64,000 nt of DNA from JAYWDA01 sp043747555. GTDB lineage: Bacteria > Bdellovibrionota > Bdellovibrionia > Bdellovibrionales > Bdellovibrionaceae. Positions within the stretch are counted from its first letter, which is position 1. The number at the start of each line of letters is the position of its first letter. The translations under genes were made by a program, and so were the position numbers. The notes beneath the pieces are model-generated. The model did not search any database, was not told the origin of the DNA, and worked only from the letters and a program-made list of their open reading frames with translations. The DNA lies in NCBI GenBank assembly GCA_043747555.1, contig JAYTOY010000084.1, forward strand, positions 1-64,000, in the 5' to 3' direction. This document shows positions 7,276 through 16,094 of this stretch, one piece after another.

Positions 7276-10200
7276 TTAAAGTGAAGGACCAAGGACCGCA
7301 AGAATTCGGTCAAGCAGCTTCGCTTCTGTCACTGGTTTTGCGATATGCATTTCAAAACCGGCGTCGAGGGCAGCTTTGACTTCCTCGTCCCTTGCATAAG
7401 CCGTCAGTGCGATTGCAGGAACTTTATGGATGGGCTCTGCAACCTTGGCTCTTAAAGTTCTGATAAAAGAAAGTCCATCTTGTTCGGGCATTCCAATATC
7501 ACATAAAATAAGATCAAAAGATTTTTGCGCAAGCTCTTGAAGCGCACCGTTCGCTGAGCTTGCCATGGCGACTTGCGCGCCCCATTTTTGCAAACGGCGA
7601 TTCAGCAGATATAAAATATCAGCTGAATCATCAACAGCAAGAATTTTAAAGCCCTCGAGAGGTCGGCTGCTGACTTGATTCACAGAATGAGTTGCAGGTT
7701 TTTTTGCAGTGCCATCGACAAGAAGCTTAGGATCTGCCAACGGCAGGATCAAAGTGAATGAAGCGCCATGATCACGGCCCTGGCTTTCCACTTCAATGCG
7801 ACCGCCTTGTCGCTGCACTAGATACCTAGATATTCCTAGGCCTAAGCCAAGGCCGCCGTATTTGCGGGTGGTCGTTCCATCTTCCTGGCGAAAGGCATCA
7901 AAAACATGGGGTAAAAAATCAGCGGGAATGCCAATTCCGGTATCAGAAACTTTAATCAACGCGTCCTGCGAAGTTTTTGTGAGAGTGACTGTGATAGTCC
8001 CTCCATGCGGGGTAAACTTGATCGAATTATTTATTAAATTTTGCAGAACCTGAGACAATCTAATGTCATCGCCCAGGATTGTCGCATCGGAAGCAAGGTT
8101 TGAAATTTTAAGGTCAATGCCTTTTCTATGAGCCGCAGATTCGGAATTCATTGCAACAGATTTAATGATCGTATCCAGTCGCAGCGGAATAAGTTCAACA
8201 GGCAATTTACCAGCCGTGATTCGTGAAATATCAATTAAATCATCAATTAATTTTATTTGAATTCGACTGTTCCGTTCCAACATCTCAAGCGCCGAAGACA
8301 AGGTTTTTTCATCAGGTTCATTTTGCAAAATTTCAACCCATCCAAGGATCACATTCATGGGTGTTCTTAGCTCGTGGGATAAAGTGGCTAAAAATTCATC
8401 TTTTGCTTTATTAGCAGATTGAGCTTCATTTAATAATCTTGTTCGCTCGGCCGCTTGCGCCGCTCGGCGAGCGACTTCCTCCATAAACGGAATGTCCTCT
8501 GCAGAATAGTGCCGATCTGTTTCTGAAAAAATGAGAGTGATGGTACCAATATTTTGACCATTCACTTTTAATGGAACGCAGACATAAGATTTTAAAGAAA
8601 GTTCCTTAAGAATCCTATGATGTTCATCATTATAAGCAGTGGCAGCCAATATCTTGGGCGTGATTTCAAAAAGAAATTCAGATTGGCCAGTTTTTTTAAC
8701 ATGAATGGGGCCATGCAAGGCTTCAGGGTTCGGCGGAAACTGATTTATTAATTTCCAAGCTAGTTGAATCTTATCTTTATTGGCGTGTGCGACAGCGACC
8801 TTTTCAGACTTACCATTCTCGTTAAATATGTCAAAGACACACCAATCAGCGATCGTAGGAATACACAAATCCGCAATATGTTGAAGTGTCGCTATGTAGT
8901 CAGTGGAAGACGACAAAATCAAACTGGCGTCGGCTAAGAAGCGATGCCGAGCGTCAGACAATTGAAGCTTGCGGGTGCGTTCTTCGATCCTTGCTTCCAT
9001 TTCAGCAAAAAGATTTGCGGCTGTTTCTTCAGCCATTTTTCGGCGTATAAAATGATTCAGATAAGATCCGATATCATCTAATAAAATTAAAACATTTTGT
9101 TGTGGTTGTGAAACAGAGGAACTAAAAAATTCGATGAGTCCAAAAAAATCTGGGCCACTGCCAATGGGGAAGGCAACAGCTGTTTGAAGGTCAAGTTTTT
9201 TAAACAGATCATGTCTTAGAAATCTTGGATCCGACTGAATATCCCGATACCAGGCAGCCTGACTGTCCCAGTTTAATCCCGGAAGACCTCGTTCTTTTTT
9301 TATTGTGTGAGTGGCATTCACTTCAATAATCAGTGCGGCATCTTCTGCGGATTTTGACCAGGTCTGCTTGGCTACCAGCGAATCCGCGCTTTTATCATAG
9401 GCCCAAAAGTTGGCCACTTTGTAACCCATTAACTGACACAAGGTGAGCATGGTCTGATCAATGACTTCATCGATTCCGATAGATTGTAACATGATACGGC
9501 TGATTTCAACTCGAGCCATCTGCAGGCGCCTTGCCCAGACCCGTTCTGAAACATCACGAATAATGGCCGTAAAATAAACAGCCCCTGCTAAATCCCATTT
9601 TGAAAGGGAAAGCTCAATGGGAAACTCGCTGCCATCTTTGCGAAGTGCTTCAAGCTCAACGGGTCGTCCGACCACTCTTTGTTCGCCACCGCTGACAACG
9701 CGTTTCATGCCAGCCACATGAGCCATACGAAAGCGATCAGGCATTATGGCGGTCAGCTTCATTCCCGTGGCTTCAGGGGCACTGTATCCAAAAATAGATT
9801 CAGCCGCTCGATTCCACATCAAAATATTTCCAGAACCGTCGCAGGTAATAATGGCGTCACTGGCCGATTGGGTCAGGGCACGAAATTTTTCATCAGAATC
9901 TTTCAGTGCGGAATTAAGAATTCCTAAATCTTGATTTCGAATACGCAGCTCTTTGTTCAAGGCTGAAAGCACGACATTCCCAGCTTGAAGTTCTTGATTT
10001 TGCGCAATGATTTCTTCGTGGGCACTCTTTAATTCTTTGCTAGTGGCTTGCTGTTGTTTAATGACAGAGTGGAGGCGCTCACGAGTCGCAATAAGTTCTT
10101 GCTCGGGTTGTTTGCGCTGATCTCTGGTCAGTAAAGTCTTTCTGATTATTTCCGTAGGCAGCAGGGTTTCATCGGGAACCTGACCTTGAATCGATTTTTT

Positions 10201-10698
10201 TGATCTTGCAAAAAAGCGAGAGGATTGATTCATTTGCCTGAAGATAATTCCGCCATGCTCTAGAATGGAATTCAGTCCAAGAGTTCCATCAGAATCAGTT
10301 CCAGAAAACAAAATACCAGCTACTTTATCGCCAAATTCCTCTGCTAAGCTGCAAAACAAGGAGTTCTTGGGCCGCGGATCTTTTTGTTTCCCTGACTTTA
10401 CTGCCCTAAGCTGAACTTGGCCATTTTCAATTTTGGCTAAAAAGCCAGATGGTATTATCAGAATATAATTTTCTTGAAAGTTTGAACCGTGTTTAGCAAG
10501 TTCAACGGTTAATCCGAAAGATCGGCACTCTTTCGCCAAAGTTTGAAAAAGATGGTTTTCAGGGGAACTTGAGCACTGTTGAACTACAAAACTTATTCCA
10601 GCATTCTTTGGACAGGCACTGAATAATTCCAGCAGAGGGTTTAATCCCTGAGACGTGCATCCAATGCCGATATAAGTTGTCCTTACGCTCTCATCCAC
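7276..10698 (-). CDS. hybrid histidine kinase with degenerate CheB domain
   Basis: A 1140-residue cytoplasmic signalling protein starting at GTG. Domains in order: CheB methylesterase-like (1-190), a long coiled coil (about 195-265), PAS (270-385), GAF (about 390-545), a second GAF (about 590-745), HisKA with phospho-acceptor His in LSHELRTPMN (about 775), HATPase with DTGIGIP and GLGLGL, and a C-terminal receiver with the Asp in ILCDIGMPEQDG. No transmembrane helix is seen. In the CheB part the family's catalytic Ser is replaced by Thr15 and the catalytic His by Cys42, while the Asp loop (SGTDSDGTLGL) is kept, so methylesterase activity is doubtful. It is divergent from a second hybrid kinase, and the pair may form one pathway. 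Confidence 0.9.
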   Translation of the reverse strand: MDESVRTTYIGIGCTSQGLNPLLELFSACPKNAGISFVVQQCSSSPENHLFQTLAKECRSFGLTVELAKHGSNFQENYILIIPSGFLAKIENGQVQLRAVKSGKQKDPRPKNSLFCSLAEEFGDKVAGILFSGTDSDGTLGLNSILEHGGIIFRQMNQSSRFFARSKKSIQGQVPDETLLPTEIIRKTLLTRDQRKQPEQELIATRERLHSVIKQQQATSKELKSAHEEIIAQNQELQAGNVVLSALNKELRIRNQDLGILNSALKDSDEKFRALTQSASDAIITCDGSGNILMWNRAAESIFGYSAPEATGMKLTAIMPDRFRMAHVAGMKRVVSGGEQRVVGRPVELEALRKDGSEFPIELSLSKWDLAGAVYFTAIIRDVSERVWARRLQMARVEISRIMLQSIGIDEVIDQTMLTLCQLMGYKVANFWAYDKSADSLVAKQTWSKSAEDAALIIEVNATHTIKKERGLPGLNWDSQAAWYRDIQSDPRFLRHDLFKKLDLQTAVAFPIGSGPDFFGLIEFFSSSVSQPQQNVLILLDDIGSYLNHFIRRKMAEETAANLFAEMEARIEERTRKLQLSDARHRFLADASLILSSSTDYIATLQHIADLCIPTIADWCVFDIFNENGKSEKVAVAHANKDKIQLAWKLINQFPPNPEALHGPIHVKKTGQSEFLFEITPKILAATAYNDEHHRILKELSLKSYVCVPLKVNGQNIGTITLIFSETDRHYSAEDIPFMEEVARRAAQAAERTRLLNEAQSANKAKDEFLATLSHELRTPMNVILGWVEILQNEPDEKTLSSALEMLERNSRIQIKLIDDLIDISRITAGKLPVELIPLRLDTIIKSVAMNSESAAHRKGIDLKISNLASDATILGDDIRLSQVLQNLINNSIKFTPHGGTITVTLTKTSQDALIKVSDTGIGIPADFLPHVFDAFRQEDGTTTRKYGGLGLGLGISRYLVQRQGGRIEVESQGRDHGASFTLILPLADPKLLVDGTAKKPATHSVNQVSSRPLEGFKILAVDDSADILYLLNRRLQKWGAQVAMASSANGALQELAQKSFDLILCDIGMPEQDGLSFIRTLRAKVAEPIHKVPAIALTAYARDEEVKAALDAGFEMHIAKPVTEAKLLDRILAVLGPSL

Positions 10699-10937
10699 AG
10701 GCCATGGCCTTCCTCAATTTACCCGAAATAATTTATTAGTAACGCCCCTTAGCAATTTAATCCTTTCAAATTAGGATGCAAGATTTTATGATGAGGTATT
10801 CTTGATGAATTTGTCACAATATCAGTTATATAGAGATGTTTCCTAACCTATTTGATTTAATGGTTGAAAATAGGTAAATTAAGGCACCTGAGCTGCTCCT
10901 AAGTAGCATGAACTGGCTTCAACAAGGACTTTGTAAA

Positions 10938-12569
10938 ATGAGCTCGGATCCACAAAATTTAAAGCGCCAAAAAGTTGCAGAAATCTTAGGCAATTTAAAA
11001 GGCAATATTTTGCAAGAATGGGAAGCGCAGTGCCGGGAAAAAGTCATCGCTGCTCGTATGCAAAATCCATTGGCACTTCGCGATTCGCTACCGAAATTTT
11101 TTGACCAACTGGTGGTTACCTTAAAATCTGCCGACCCTCAGGATCATGTCGAGACAAATGCTGAAGTGGCTCGGGAACACGGCGAAGACCGCGCTCAGCA
11201 GCCGGAATACACTCTTGAATCTGTGATTTTTGAATATCATATTTTTCGCGCGATCATTATTAAGAAAATGGAACCTGAGGGCACGATGGATTCAGAATCG
11301 CGACGTGTGATTCATGAGTTTATCGATCGAGGTATCGGAAGCGCCGCCAGCACGTATGCACAATTAGAAATGGATCGGCAAACCATTCAAGCGAAAGAAT
11401 TTGAAGATGCCAAGATTGAAGCAGAACGTTCTAATCAAGCCAAGTCCGCTTTTTTAGCCAATATGTCCCACGAAATTCGCACGCCCATCGGAGCTATTAT
11501 GGGATTTGTTGAATTGCTGAAAGATGCGGAATTGTCGGCAGAAGATGTTTTGCAGTATCATACGATCATTGATCGGAATTCGCGCCATCTTTTAAGAATT
11601 ATCGATGATATTTTAGATCTTGCAAAAGTCGAGGCCGGCAAAGTTCAAATCGAAAAAATTGAATTTTCTTTGGTCGAGTTTCTGGCAGAATTTTCATCTT
11701 TAGCGGGAATGAAGGCGCGAGAAAATGGAATTATTTTTGAATTCGTACCAGAGACTTTGCTGCCAGAATTTATAATTTCTGACCCGACCAGGGTTCGTCA
11801 AATTCTTTCAAACATCGTTGGAAACGCAATTAAATTCACTGAAAAAGGAAAAGTTATATTCAGCGTGAGTTGTACTGATAAAGAACTTCGATTTAAAGTA
11901 AAAGACACGGGACGGGGAATTTCAAATGATCAAAGAAAGCAACTTTTTCAAGCTTTTGCGCAAGCCGATTCTTCGACGACTCGAAAATTCGGCGGTACAG
12001 GTTTAGGTCTTGTCCTGACTAAAAAATTAAGTCAGGCCTTGGGCGGAGACTTCGACCTTATCGAAAGTGAAATTGATAAAGGAAGCACTTTTGAATCTCA
12101 TATTCTTGTTGGCATTCCTGCGCAGGCCAAGCTTGTGCCGATTTTAAAACTAGAAATTGATGCTCCTTCAAACCCGAATATTGAAGTGATGCCAGCCAAT
12201 CTAAAAAGGATGAAAATTCTTTTGGTCGAAGACTCACCAGACAACCAGTTTTTAATTCAGAAAATGTTGGTTAAAACCGGGGCTCAGATTCTGACAGTCA
12301 ACGACGGATCCGAGGGAATCAAGGCCGCCCTAGCTCATCAGTACGATGTTATTTTGATGGATATTCAAATGCCTGTGATGGATGGGCACGAAGCCGTTCG
12401 AACTTTGCGGGCTAAAGGATATTCAAGGCCCATCGTTGCTCTGACAGCGCATGCAATGAAGGAAGAACGTGAACGGGCTGTTCTTTCTGGCTTTTCACAC
12501 TTTTTGACAAAACCCATCCACCGTAAAAACCTTATTGATCTTCTTGTCCTTCTCCATGATCGACTTTAA
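10938..12569 (+). CDS. hybrid histidine kinase with RsbRD-like N-terminal sensor domain
   Basis: The 543-residue kinase starts best at ATG 10938 (AAGGA upstream); an ATG at 10908 lacks a ribosome site. The first ~150 residues are helical and resemble the RsbRD_N sensory domain. A short coiled coil leads to HisKA (phospho-acceptor His in MSHEIRTPIG, about residue 185), HATPase (VGNAIKFTE, KDTGRGIS, GGTGLGL) and a C-terminal receiver (LLVEDSPDN, phosphorylatable Asp in ILMDIQMPVMDG, LTAHA, final Lys in LTKP). No membrane segment is present. Output is probably phosphotransfer to a separate protein, as no DNA-binding domain is attached. Confidence 0.88.
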   Translation: MSSDPQNLKRQKVAEILGNLKGNILQEWEAQCREKVIAARMQNPLALRDSLPKFFDQLVVTLKSADPQDHVETNAEVAREHGEDRAQQPEYTLESVIFEYHIFRAIIIKKMEPEGTMDSESRRVIHEFIDRGIGSAASTYAQLEMDRQTIQAKEFEDAKIEAERSNQAKSAFLANMSHEIRTPIGAIMGFVELLKDAELSAEDVLQYHTIIDRNSRHLLRIIDDILDLAKVEAGKVQIEKIEFSLVEFLAEFSSLAGMKARENGIIFEFVPETLLPEFIISDPTRVRQILSNIVGNAIKFTEKGKVIFSVSCTDKELRFKVKDTGRGISNDQRKQLFQAFAQADSSTTRKFGGTGLGLVLTKKLSQALGGDFDLIESEIDKGSTFESHILVGIPAQAKLVPILKLEIDAPSNPNIEVMPANLKRMKILLVEDSPDNQFLIQKMLVKTGAQILTVNDGSEGIKAALAHQYDVILMDIQMPVMDGHEAVRTLRAKGYSRPIVALTAHAMKEERERAVLSGFSHFLTKPIHRKNLIDLLVLLHDRL

Positions 12570-12614
12570 GTAAAAATATTTTGGCACTGCTGGGCAGACC
12601 TGGTTTGGATTTTA

Positions 12615-12642
12615 TCAGCGACAGCTTTAGCGATGTCGCTGA
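12615..12642. repeat. hairpin downstream of the hybrid kinase gene
   Basis: Arms TCAGCGAC and GTCGCTGA (8 perfect pairs) enclose a 12-base loop between two convergent genes. No T run follows, so it is at best a weak or factor-assisted terminator. Confidence 0.35.
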
Positions 12643-12705
12643 CTCTTGTTGCGATTGTAACCACTGAGCCTTTAACATCACCGAAATGCAATCGCACGTA
12701 TCCTG

Positions 12706-12990
12706 TCACCAAGGGCGAAACTGTGATTCGAAAAACACGAGCTGCATTTTTTCAAGGTCGGGTTCGGTCTCAATTTCATAAGAAAAACTTTCCGAAACTT
12801 TTAGTTTCAAAATATTACCCAGGTTTTCGGTAACGACTTCGGAAACTGAATCTTGAATTATTTCGTCGGGACTTGATTCTTCAAAAGCGAGCGGCGCAGC
12901 TCCCAAGAGAACGGCCATCAATGTTAAGCCAGCCCATCGCGATAATGTATGGTCAAATCGGTTTTGACTAAAAATTTGTCGCAGGAACAT
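12706..12990 (-). CDS. small membrane-anchored or exported protein
   Basis: About 94 residues from ATG 12990, which sits 6 bases after a GAGG ribosome site; a TTG at 13002 is an alternative. After a basic N-terminus of about 20 residues there is one hydrophobic segment (WAGLTLMAVLLGAAPLAF), then an acidic tail of about 55 residues rich in Glu. The hydrophobic segment is a signal peptide or an anchor. I do not recognise the family. It is divergent from the exported protease-like gene that follows. Confidence 0.55.
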   Translation of the reverse strand: MFLRQIFSQNRFDHTLSRWAGLTLMAVLLGAAPLAFEESSPDEIIQDSVSEVVTENLGNILKLKVSESFSYEIETEPDLEKMQLVFFESQFRPW

Positions 12991-13104
12991 TTTCCACCTC
13001 AAAAAACGAACTCAGTGGGGTTTGTTCTCCAATTGAATAGATTTAAACCTATTCAGGGGGTATCCATGCAAAAGCCGCCCCTAGGATTTGGGTCAGTTAA
13101 TGCG

Positions 13105-13133
13105 TTGCTCAGACTTTTTAACAGGTATAAAAT
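13105..13133 (+). promoter_or_regulatory. putative sigma-70 promoter of the HESRH protein gene
   Basis: TTGCTC (13105-13110) and TAAAAT (13128-13133) are separated by 17 bases, with transcription expected to begin near 13140, about 50 bases before the next gene. A TTGACA overlaps downstream at 13133 but has no good -10 box. Prediction by eye only. Confidence 0.4.
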
Positions 13134-13193
13134 TGACACTTTCCCACGGCCCCCTTAGTTAAAGTTTGAGCTTTTCAACCGGGGGGATTCAAA

Positions 13194-13874
13194 ATGCGTT
13201 TAATCATTGTTTGTCTGTTCGCTTTAAATTCAAATTTTGCCTTTGCCGACCTCGCTTTTGATAAGGACGTTCCTGCAACGTTAGAAAATCAGATTCGTGG
13301 TGATTTGGATATGGTTTCAAGCCTTCAAGGTGCAACAGCCACCCCTATTTACCAAAATATTTTTCAAGCTAAAACATTGGCCGGCAATTCATTAAATAAT
13401 TTTTTTAATCAAAGGATTACAGATTTTGGAATGGATGATTGTGGCGGTGGAGGCAGTGTTGCAGCCTGTGTAATACCCTGGAATTCTACAAGCAAAATGT
13501 GGGTCACTCCAAACTATGTGAAATTCAATGCCCCTCAACTTTTCCGCGTGAGTATTATTTTTCATGAGTCTCGGCATACCGAAATTAAAAACAATTTTTT
13601 TAGCCACGCCATTTGCCCAGTGCCCTATCAAGATGAAAATGGTCGGGACATCGTAGGAATTATTTCAGGAAAGCCAATGGCAGGATTAGCTGCTTGTGAT
13701 GAGCGAACGAATGGTGCCTATGGTCTGCAAGCAGTACTTTTGAAAAATATCGAGCTTGTCTGTACCAGTTGCACAGAAAAAGTTCGTCAAGATGGTCAGC
13801 TTTTTGGTGACGATGCCCTAAATCGCATCAGCGATTTACAAAGCCGTAAAGTTTTAACGGATGACCTTAAATAA
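13194..13874 (+). CDS. secreted zincin-like protein with HExxH motif
   Basis: The 226-residue precursor has a clear signal peptide (MRLIIVCLFALNSNFAFA) and a GGGG ribosome site. Residues 124-128 read HESRH, preceded by hydrophobic residues (RVSIIF), which fits a zinc metallopeptidase helix. The third ligand is not obvious. There are six cysteines beyond the signal peptide, consistent with a disulfide-bonded exported protein. It overlaps the next gene by 14 bases, and that partner is also exported. The metallopeptidase call rests on one motif; a non-enzymatic zincin fold is possible. Confidence 0.6.
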   Translation: MRLIIVCLFALNSNFAFADLAFDKDVPATLENQIRGDLDMVSSLQGATATPIYQNIFQAKTLAGNSLNNFFNQRITDFGMDDCGGGGSVAACVIPWNSTSKMWVTPNYVKFNAPQLFRVSIIFHESRHTEIKNNFFSHAICPVPYQDENGRDIVGIISGKPMAGLAACDERTNGAYGLQAVLLKNIELVCTSCTEKVRQDGQLFGDDALNRISDLQSRKVLTDDLK

Positions 13875-14538
13875 AAAAAATTTTTTTTTCTGTAGTCTTG
13901 CTTTAGGAATGGCAGCCTTAGGGTGGAAATTTTTTTGCCAAGGGACGGCTCCTATGGTGTCTTTATCCAAAGAAATAAATGGGGCCAACGATTTTGATAT
14001 TCCTGGGGCGCAGACAACGGCCGTTGGACCGAAAGTTTCTCTATCCGAATTAACTGCTCATCAAATTCAAGTTCTAGAGCAGATATTTGAATCTAAGAAT
14101 GATAACGACCCAAGAATGGATTCCGAGCTTAAAGAACTCACTTCTGAAGCCAAAAATGCTTTAAAAGAAAAATACACTTCTTTGCCCGAAAACCAAAGAA
14201 ACGCTCGTGGCACGATTGTGTTTTTAATAGGTCGAAATTTAACAGGCCCTGCAGACTACCAATTTTTAAAACAAGTCCTCAGTGAGCCTCCATGCCTAGG
14301 CTTAGTTGATTGCGCCCAACCAATGAGTGCACAGAGCTCGGGCGGTCATGAAGATACCGGTGGCATAGGGGTGGTCCTTGATTACCCTCAAATGGCTGCA
14401 TTGAAAGCGATAGAAAAACATCCTGCCCAAAATGAATTATTAAAAAGCTTTCAAGGTGAAGCTCTGCAGGCCGGAAGGGCATTTAGGTCCGTGAAAGTTT
14501 CAGAAGCTGCTGAGGTTATTGCTCGGAAGCTCAGATAA
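13861..14538 (+). CDS. exported or membrane-anchored alpha-helical protein
   Basis: The 225-residue product has a hydrophobic N-terminal segment (FFFCSLALGMAALGWKFF) acting as signal or anchor, then a mostly helical, charged body with short repeated helices resembling HEAT-type units, and a glycine/serine-rich loop around residues 155-170. It overlaps the preceding HESRH protein gene by 14 bases, so the two are co-translated and may interact, for instance as enzyme and partner or inhibitor. No family recognised. Its 3' end overlaps the convergent PHP gene by 39 bases. Confidence 0.6.
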   Translation: MTLNKKNFFFCSLALGMAALGWKFFCQGTAPMVSLSKEINGANDFDIPGAQTTAVGPKVSLSELTAHQIQVLEQIFESKNDNDPRMDSELKELTSEAKNALKEKYTSLPENQRNARGTIVFLIGRNLTGPADYQFLKQVLSEPPCLGLVDCAQPMSAQSSGGHEDTGGIGVVLDYPQMAALKAIEKHPAQNELLKSFQGEALQAGRAFRSVKVSEAAEVIARKLR

Positions 14539-15243
14539 AGTTCCAGCATCCTGTTGATCATAGAAAAAATCTAACTGTTGCTCGCGAATCGCCGTAAAAA
14601 TACTTTCTTGATTTAAATCCGAATAAATTTTTGTCTTCCAAGAAGAAAGATGTTTCATATGGTGAAAATCGCTGGAAGCAATCAAAGGAAAACCTGAGGT
14701 TAAAATTTCAGGGCAGATTGTTTTTCGGTGATTCACTTCCCAAGCATCGATCAATGAGGTCAATTCGTCTTTGCGAGACCACAATTCGTAGGTTTGAAAT
14801 TCAAAATCACCAGTGCCAAAAGGATGAGCTGCAATCGTTAGGGCGTTAGACGCTTTTGCAGCGCTTAGAACTTCATCAACCGATAAATCAGGAGAAATAA
14901 ATTCATCCATTCCTAGCACTAGCATATGGGCGGACCGATTATTATTGAGGGAATTTTTCGTGATCTCAAAACCTGGGATCATAAGCATGCCATACTGTTC
15001 AAGCGCGCGATGCCCTTCTTCCTTTAATGTTTTCATATAAGTAGGAAAGGTACTTTGAGTCAGGCTGTAATTCATCTTTCTGGCGACTTGTCCAAGCCAG
15101 CTTTTTTTCTCGCAGATATGATCGGTGATGGCAATGGCATTAAAACCTAGGCCGCCAAAAAGATCGACAATTTCGGCAACTGAAAATCGCCCATCGCTAA
15201 AGTTACTATGAATATGCAGGTCAGCTTTAATTATATGTTTCAT
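14500..15243 (-). CDS. PHP-domain metal-dependent phosphoesterase
   Basis: Starting at ATG 15243, the 247-residue protein opens directly with the PHP signature (ADLHIHSNFSDGRFS) and continues with AIAITDH, a later AAHPFG segment and a final SSDFHH motif. These His and Asp residues form the polynuclear metal site of the family. Related proteins (YciV/RnaAM, TrpH) are 5'-3' exonucleases on small RNAs or nucleotide phosphatases; I cannot choose between them. The start overlaps the end of the plsC-like gene by 17 bases, so the two are co-transcribed. Confidence 0.82.
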   Translation of the reverse strand: MKHIIKADLHIHSNFSDGRFSVAEIVDLFGGLGFNAIAITDHICEKKSWLGQVARKMNYSLTQSTFPTYMKTLKEEGHRALEQYGMLMIPGFEITKNSLNNNRSAHMLVLGMDEFISPDLSVDEVLSAAKASNALTIAAHPFGTGDFEFQTYELWSRKDELTSLIDAWEVNHRKTICPEILTSGFPLIASSDFHHMKHLSSWKTKIYSDLNQESIFTAIREQQLDFFYDQQDAGTLSELPSNNLSSF

Positions 15244-15949
15244 ATTTCCTTGTTGGGTTCGAAGCTCGACGACACCACTGCGACCAATAGGCACAGTCAG
15301 CGATTGAATCTTTGACCGAGACGGGTGGATGAAATTCAATCTCAGCGTGAATTTCTTGAAGGCCAGCCAACTGATAAAGGTGAACTGGAAAAAAATCTTT
15401 TTCAACATAGGCTGCTGAGCGAATAGGGGAATAAGAAATTCTGAAAGGTTGAATCAGAATATTATTTTCTAAAGCAATTTCAAAGCCTCCCTTTTTCCAC
15501 GATTTTAGCTCATTCAAACAAGTTGTTCCTGAGGGAAAAATAACGACACGTTGTTTATTTTTTAAGGACTCAACGATAGCCTGTCTGGCCGAAGCTCTAG
15601 ACCCACTGTTTTCACGATGTACAAAAATTGTTTGTGCTGCAACAGCCGCGTTGCCAAAGACCGGCCAGCTTGCAATTTCTTTTTTCGCGACAAAAGAAAA
15701 ATCAGGATTGGCTTTCAGAAGAAGAACAATATCTAAATAACTGATATGATTGCCGACCAAAAGTAGAGGTTTGGTATCGGCCATCATACCAATAATATTT
15801 AAGTCAATTTTTAAAAGTCGAAGCATAGTTTCAGCCCAAACTGATTTGACAGCTAAGACCTGGGCAGCATCTTTTTTAGCTGCAAGCAGGGCTTGATATG
15901 TTTCCGAAAAGACTTGGACAGAAGTTTTTAACGAATCGATCTTTATCAT
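15227..15949 (-). CDS. PlsC-family 1-acyl-glycerol-3-phosphate (or lyso-ornithine lipid) acyltransferase
   Basis: The 240-residue protein carries the acyltransferase block I (GNHISYLDIVLL, the NHx4D motif, about residue 67) and block III (FPSGTTCLNE, about 140). It transfers an acyl chain to a lysophospholipid at the inner membrane. The divergently transcribed neighbour is an OlsB-type N-acyltransferase, so this enzyme may be the OlsA partner that O-acylates lyso-ornithine lipid, but a general PlsC role is equally compatible with the motifs. The intergenic region holds a strong hairpin. Confidence 0.8.
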   Translation of the reverse strand: MIKIDSLKTSVQVFSETYQALLAAKKDAAQVLAVKSVWAETMLRLLKIDLNIIGMMADTKPLLLVGNHISYLDIVLLLKANPDFSFVAKKEIASWPVFGNAAVAAQTIFVHRENSGSRASARQAIVESLKNKQRVVIFPSGTTCLNELKSWKKGGFEIALENNILIQPFRISYSPIRSAAYVEKDFFPVHLYQLAGLQEIHAEIEFHPPVSVKDSIADCAYWSQWCRRASNPTRKYETYN

Positions 15950-15988
15950 AAAGAAAGTCTACCGTAATTTTTTTAGAAGTTTTTTTTG

Positions 15989-16020
15989 GATTGTGTTAGG
16001 ACGGGTGCCCTAACACAATC
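15989..16020. repeat. perfect 12-bp inverted repeat between divergent acyltransferase genes
   Basis: GATTGTGTTAGG and CCTAACACAATC flank the 8-base loop ACGGGTGC. It lies between the two divergent starts, with a T run on its left side and TTGACA immediately to its right, so it is not a terminator for either gene. A binding site for a dimeric regulator of both promoters is the likeliest role. Confidence 0.5.
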
Positions 16021-16036
16021 TTGACAAGACTTTAAA

Positions 16037-16088
16037 AAAGATCGCCGCCAAGCTAACCATAAGTTCGATCGGTCGATCTTTAAGGAGG
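16037..16088 (+). promoter_or_regulatory. structured leader next to the ribosome site of the OlsB-like gene
   Basis: AAAGATCG (16037-16044) pairs with CGATCTTT (16074-16081), and a smaller inverted repeat GATCGGTCGATC lies inside the 3' arm. The strong ribosome site AAGGAGG (16082-16088) follows at once. If transcribed, this stem would place the ribosome site at the edge of a hairpin and could limit translation. Confidence 0.35.
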
Positions 16089-16094
16089 TATCTG

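Noticed and set aside
12633..12833. 66-codon plus-strand frame after the hybrid kinase
   Set aside because: It lies mostly opposite the minus-strand exported protein, which has a better ribosome site and signal segment.
13133..13158. TTGACA as the -35 box of the HESRH gene promoter
   Set aside because: At 17 bases the -10 position reads TAGTTA, a poor match; the overlapping TTGCTC/TAAAAT pair is better.
16021..16048. TTGACA after the acyltransferase hairpin as a promoter
   Set aside because: The sequence 17 bases later is GCCGCC, with no -10 box nearby.
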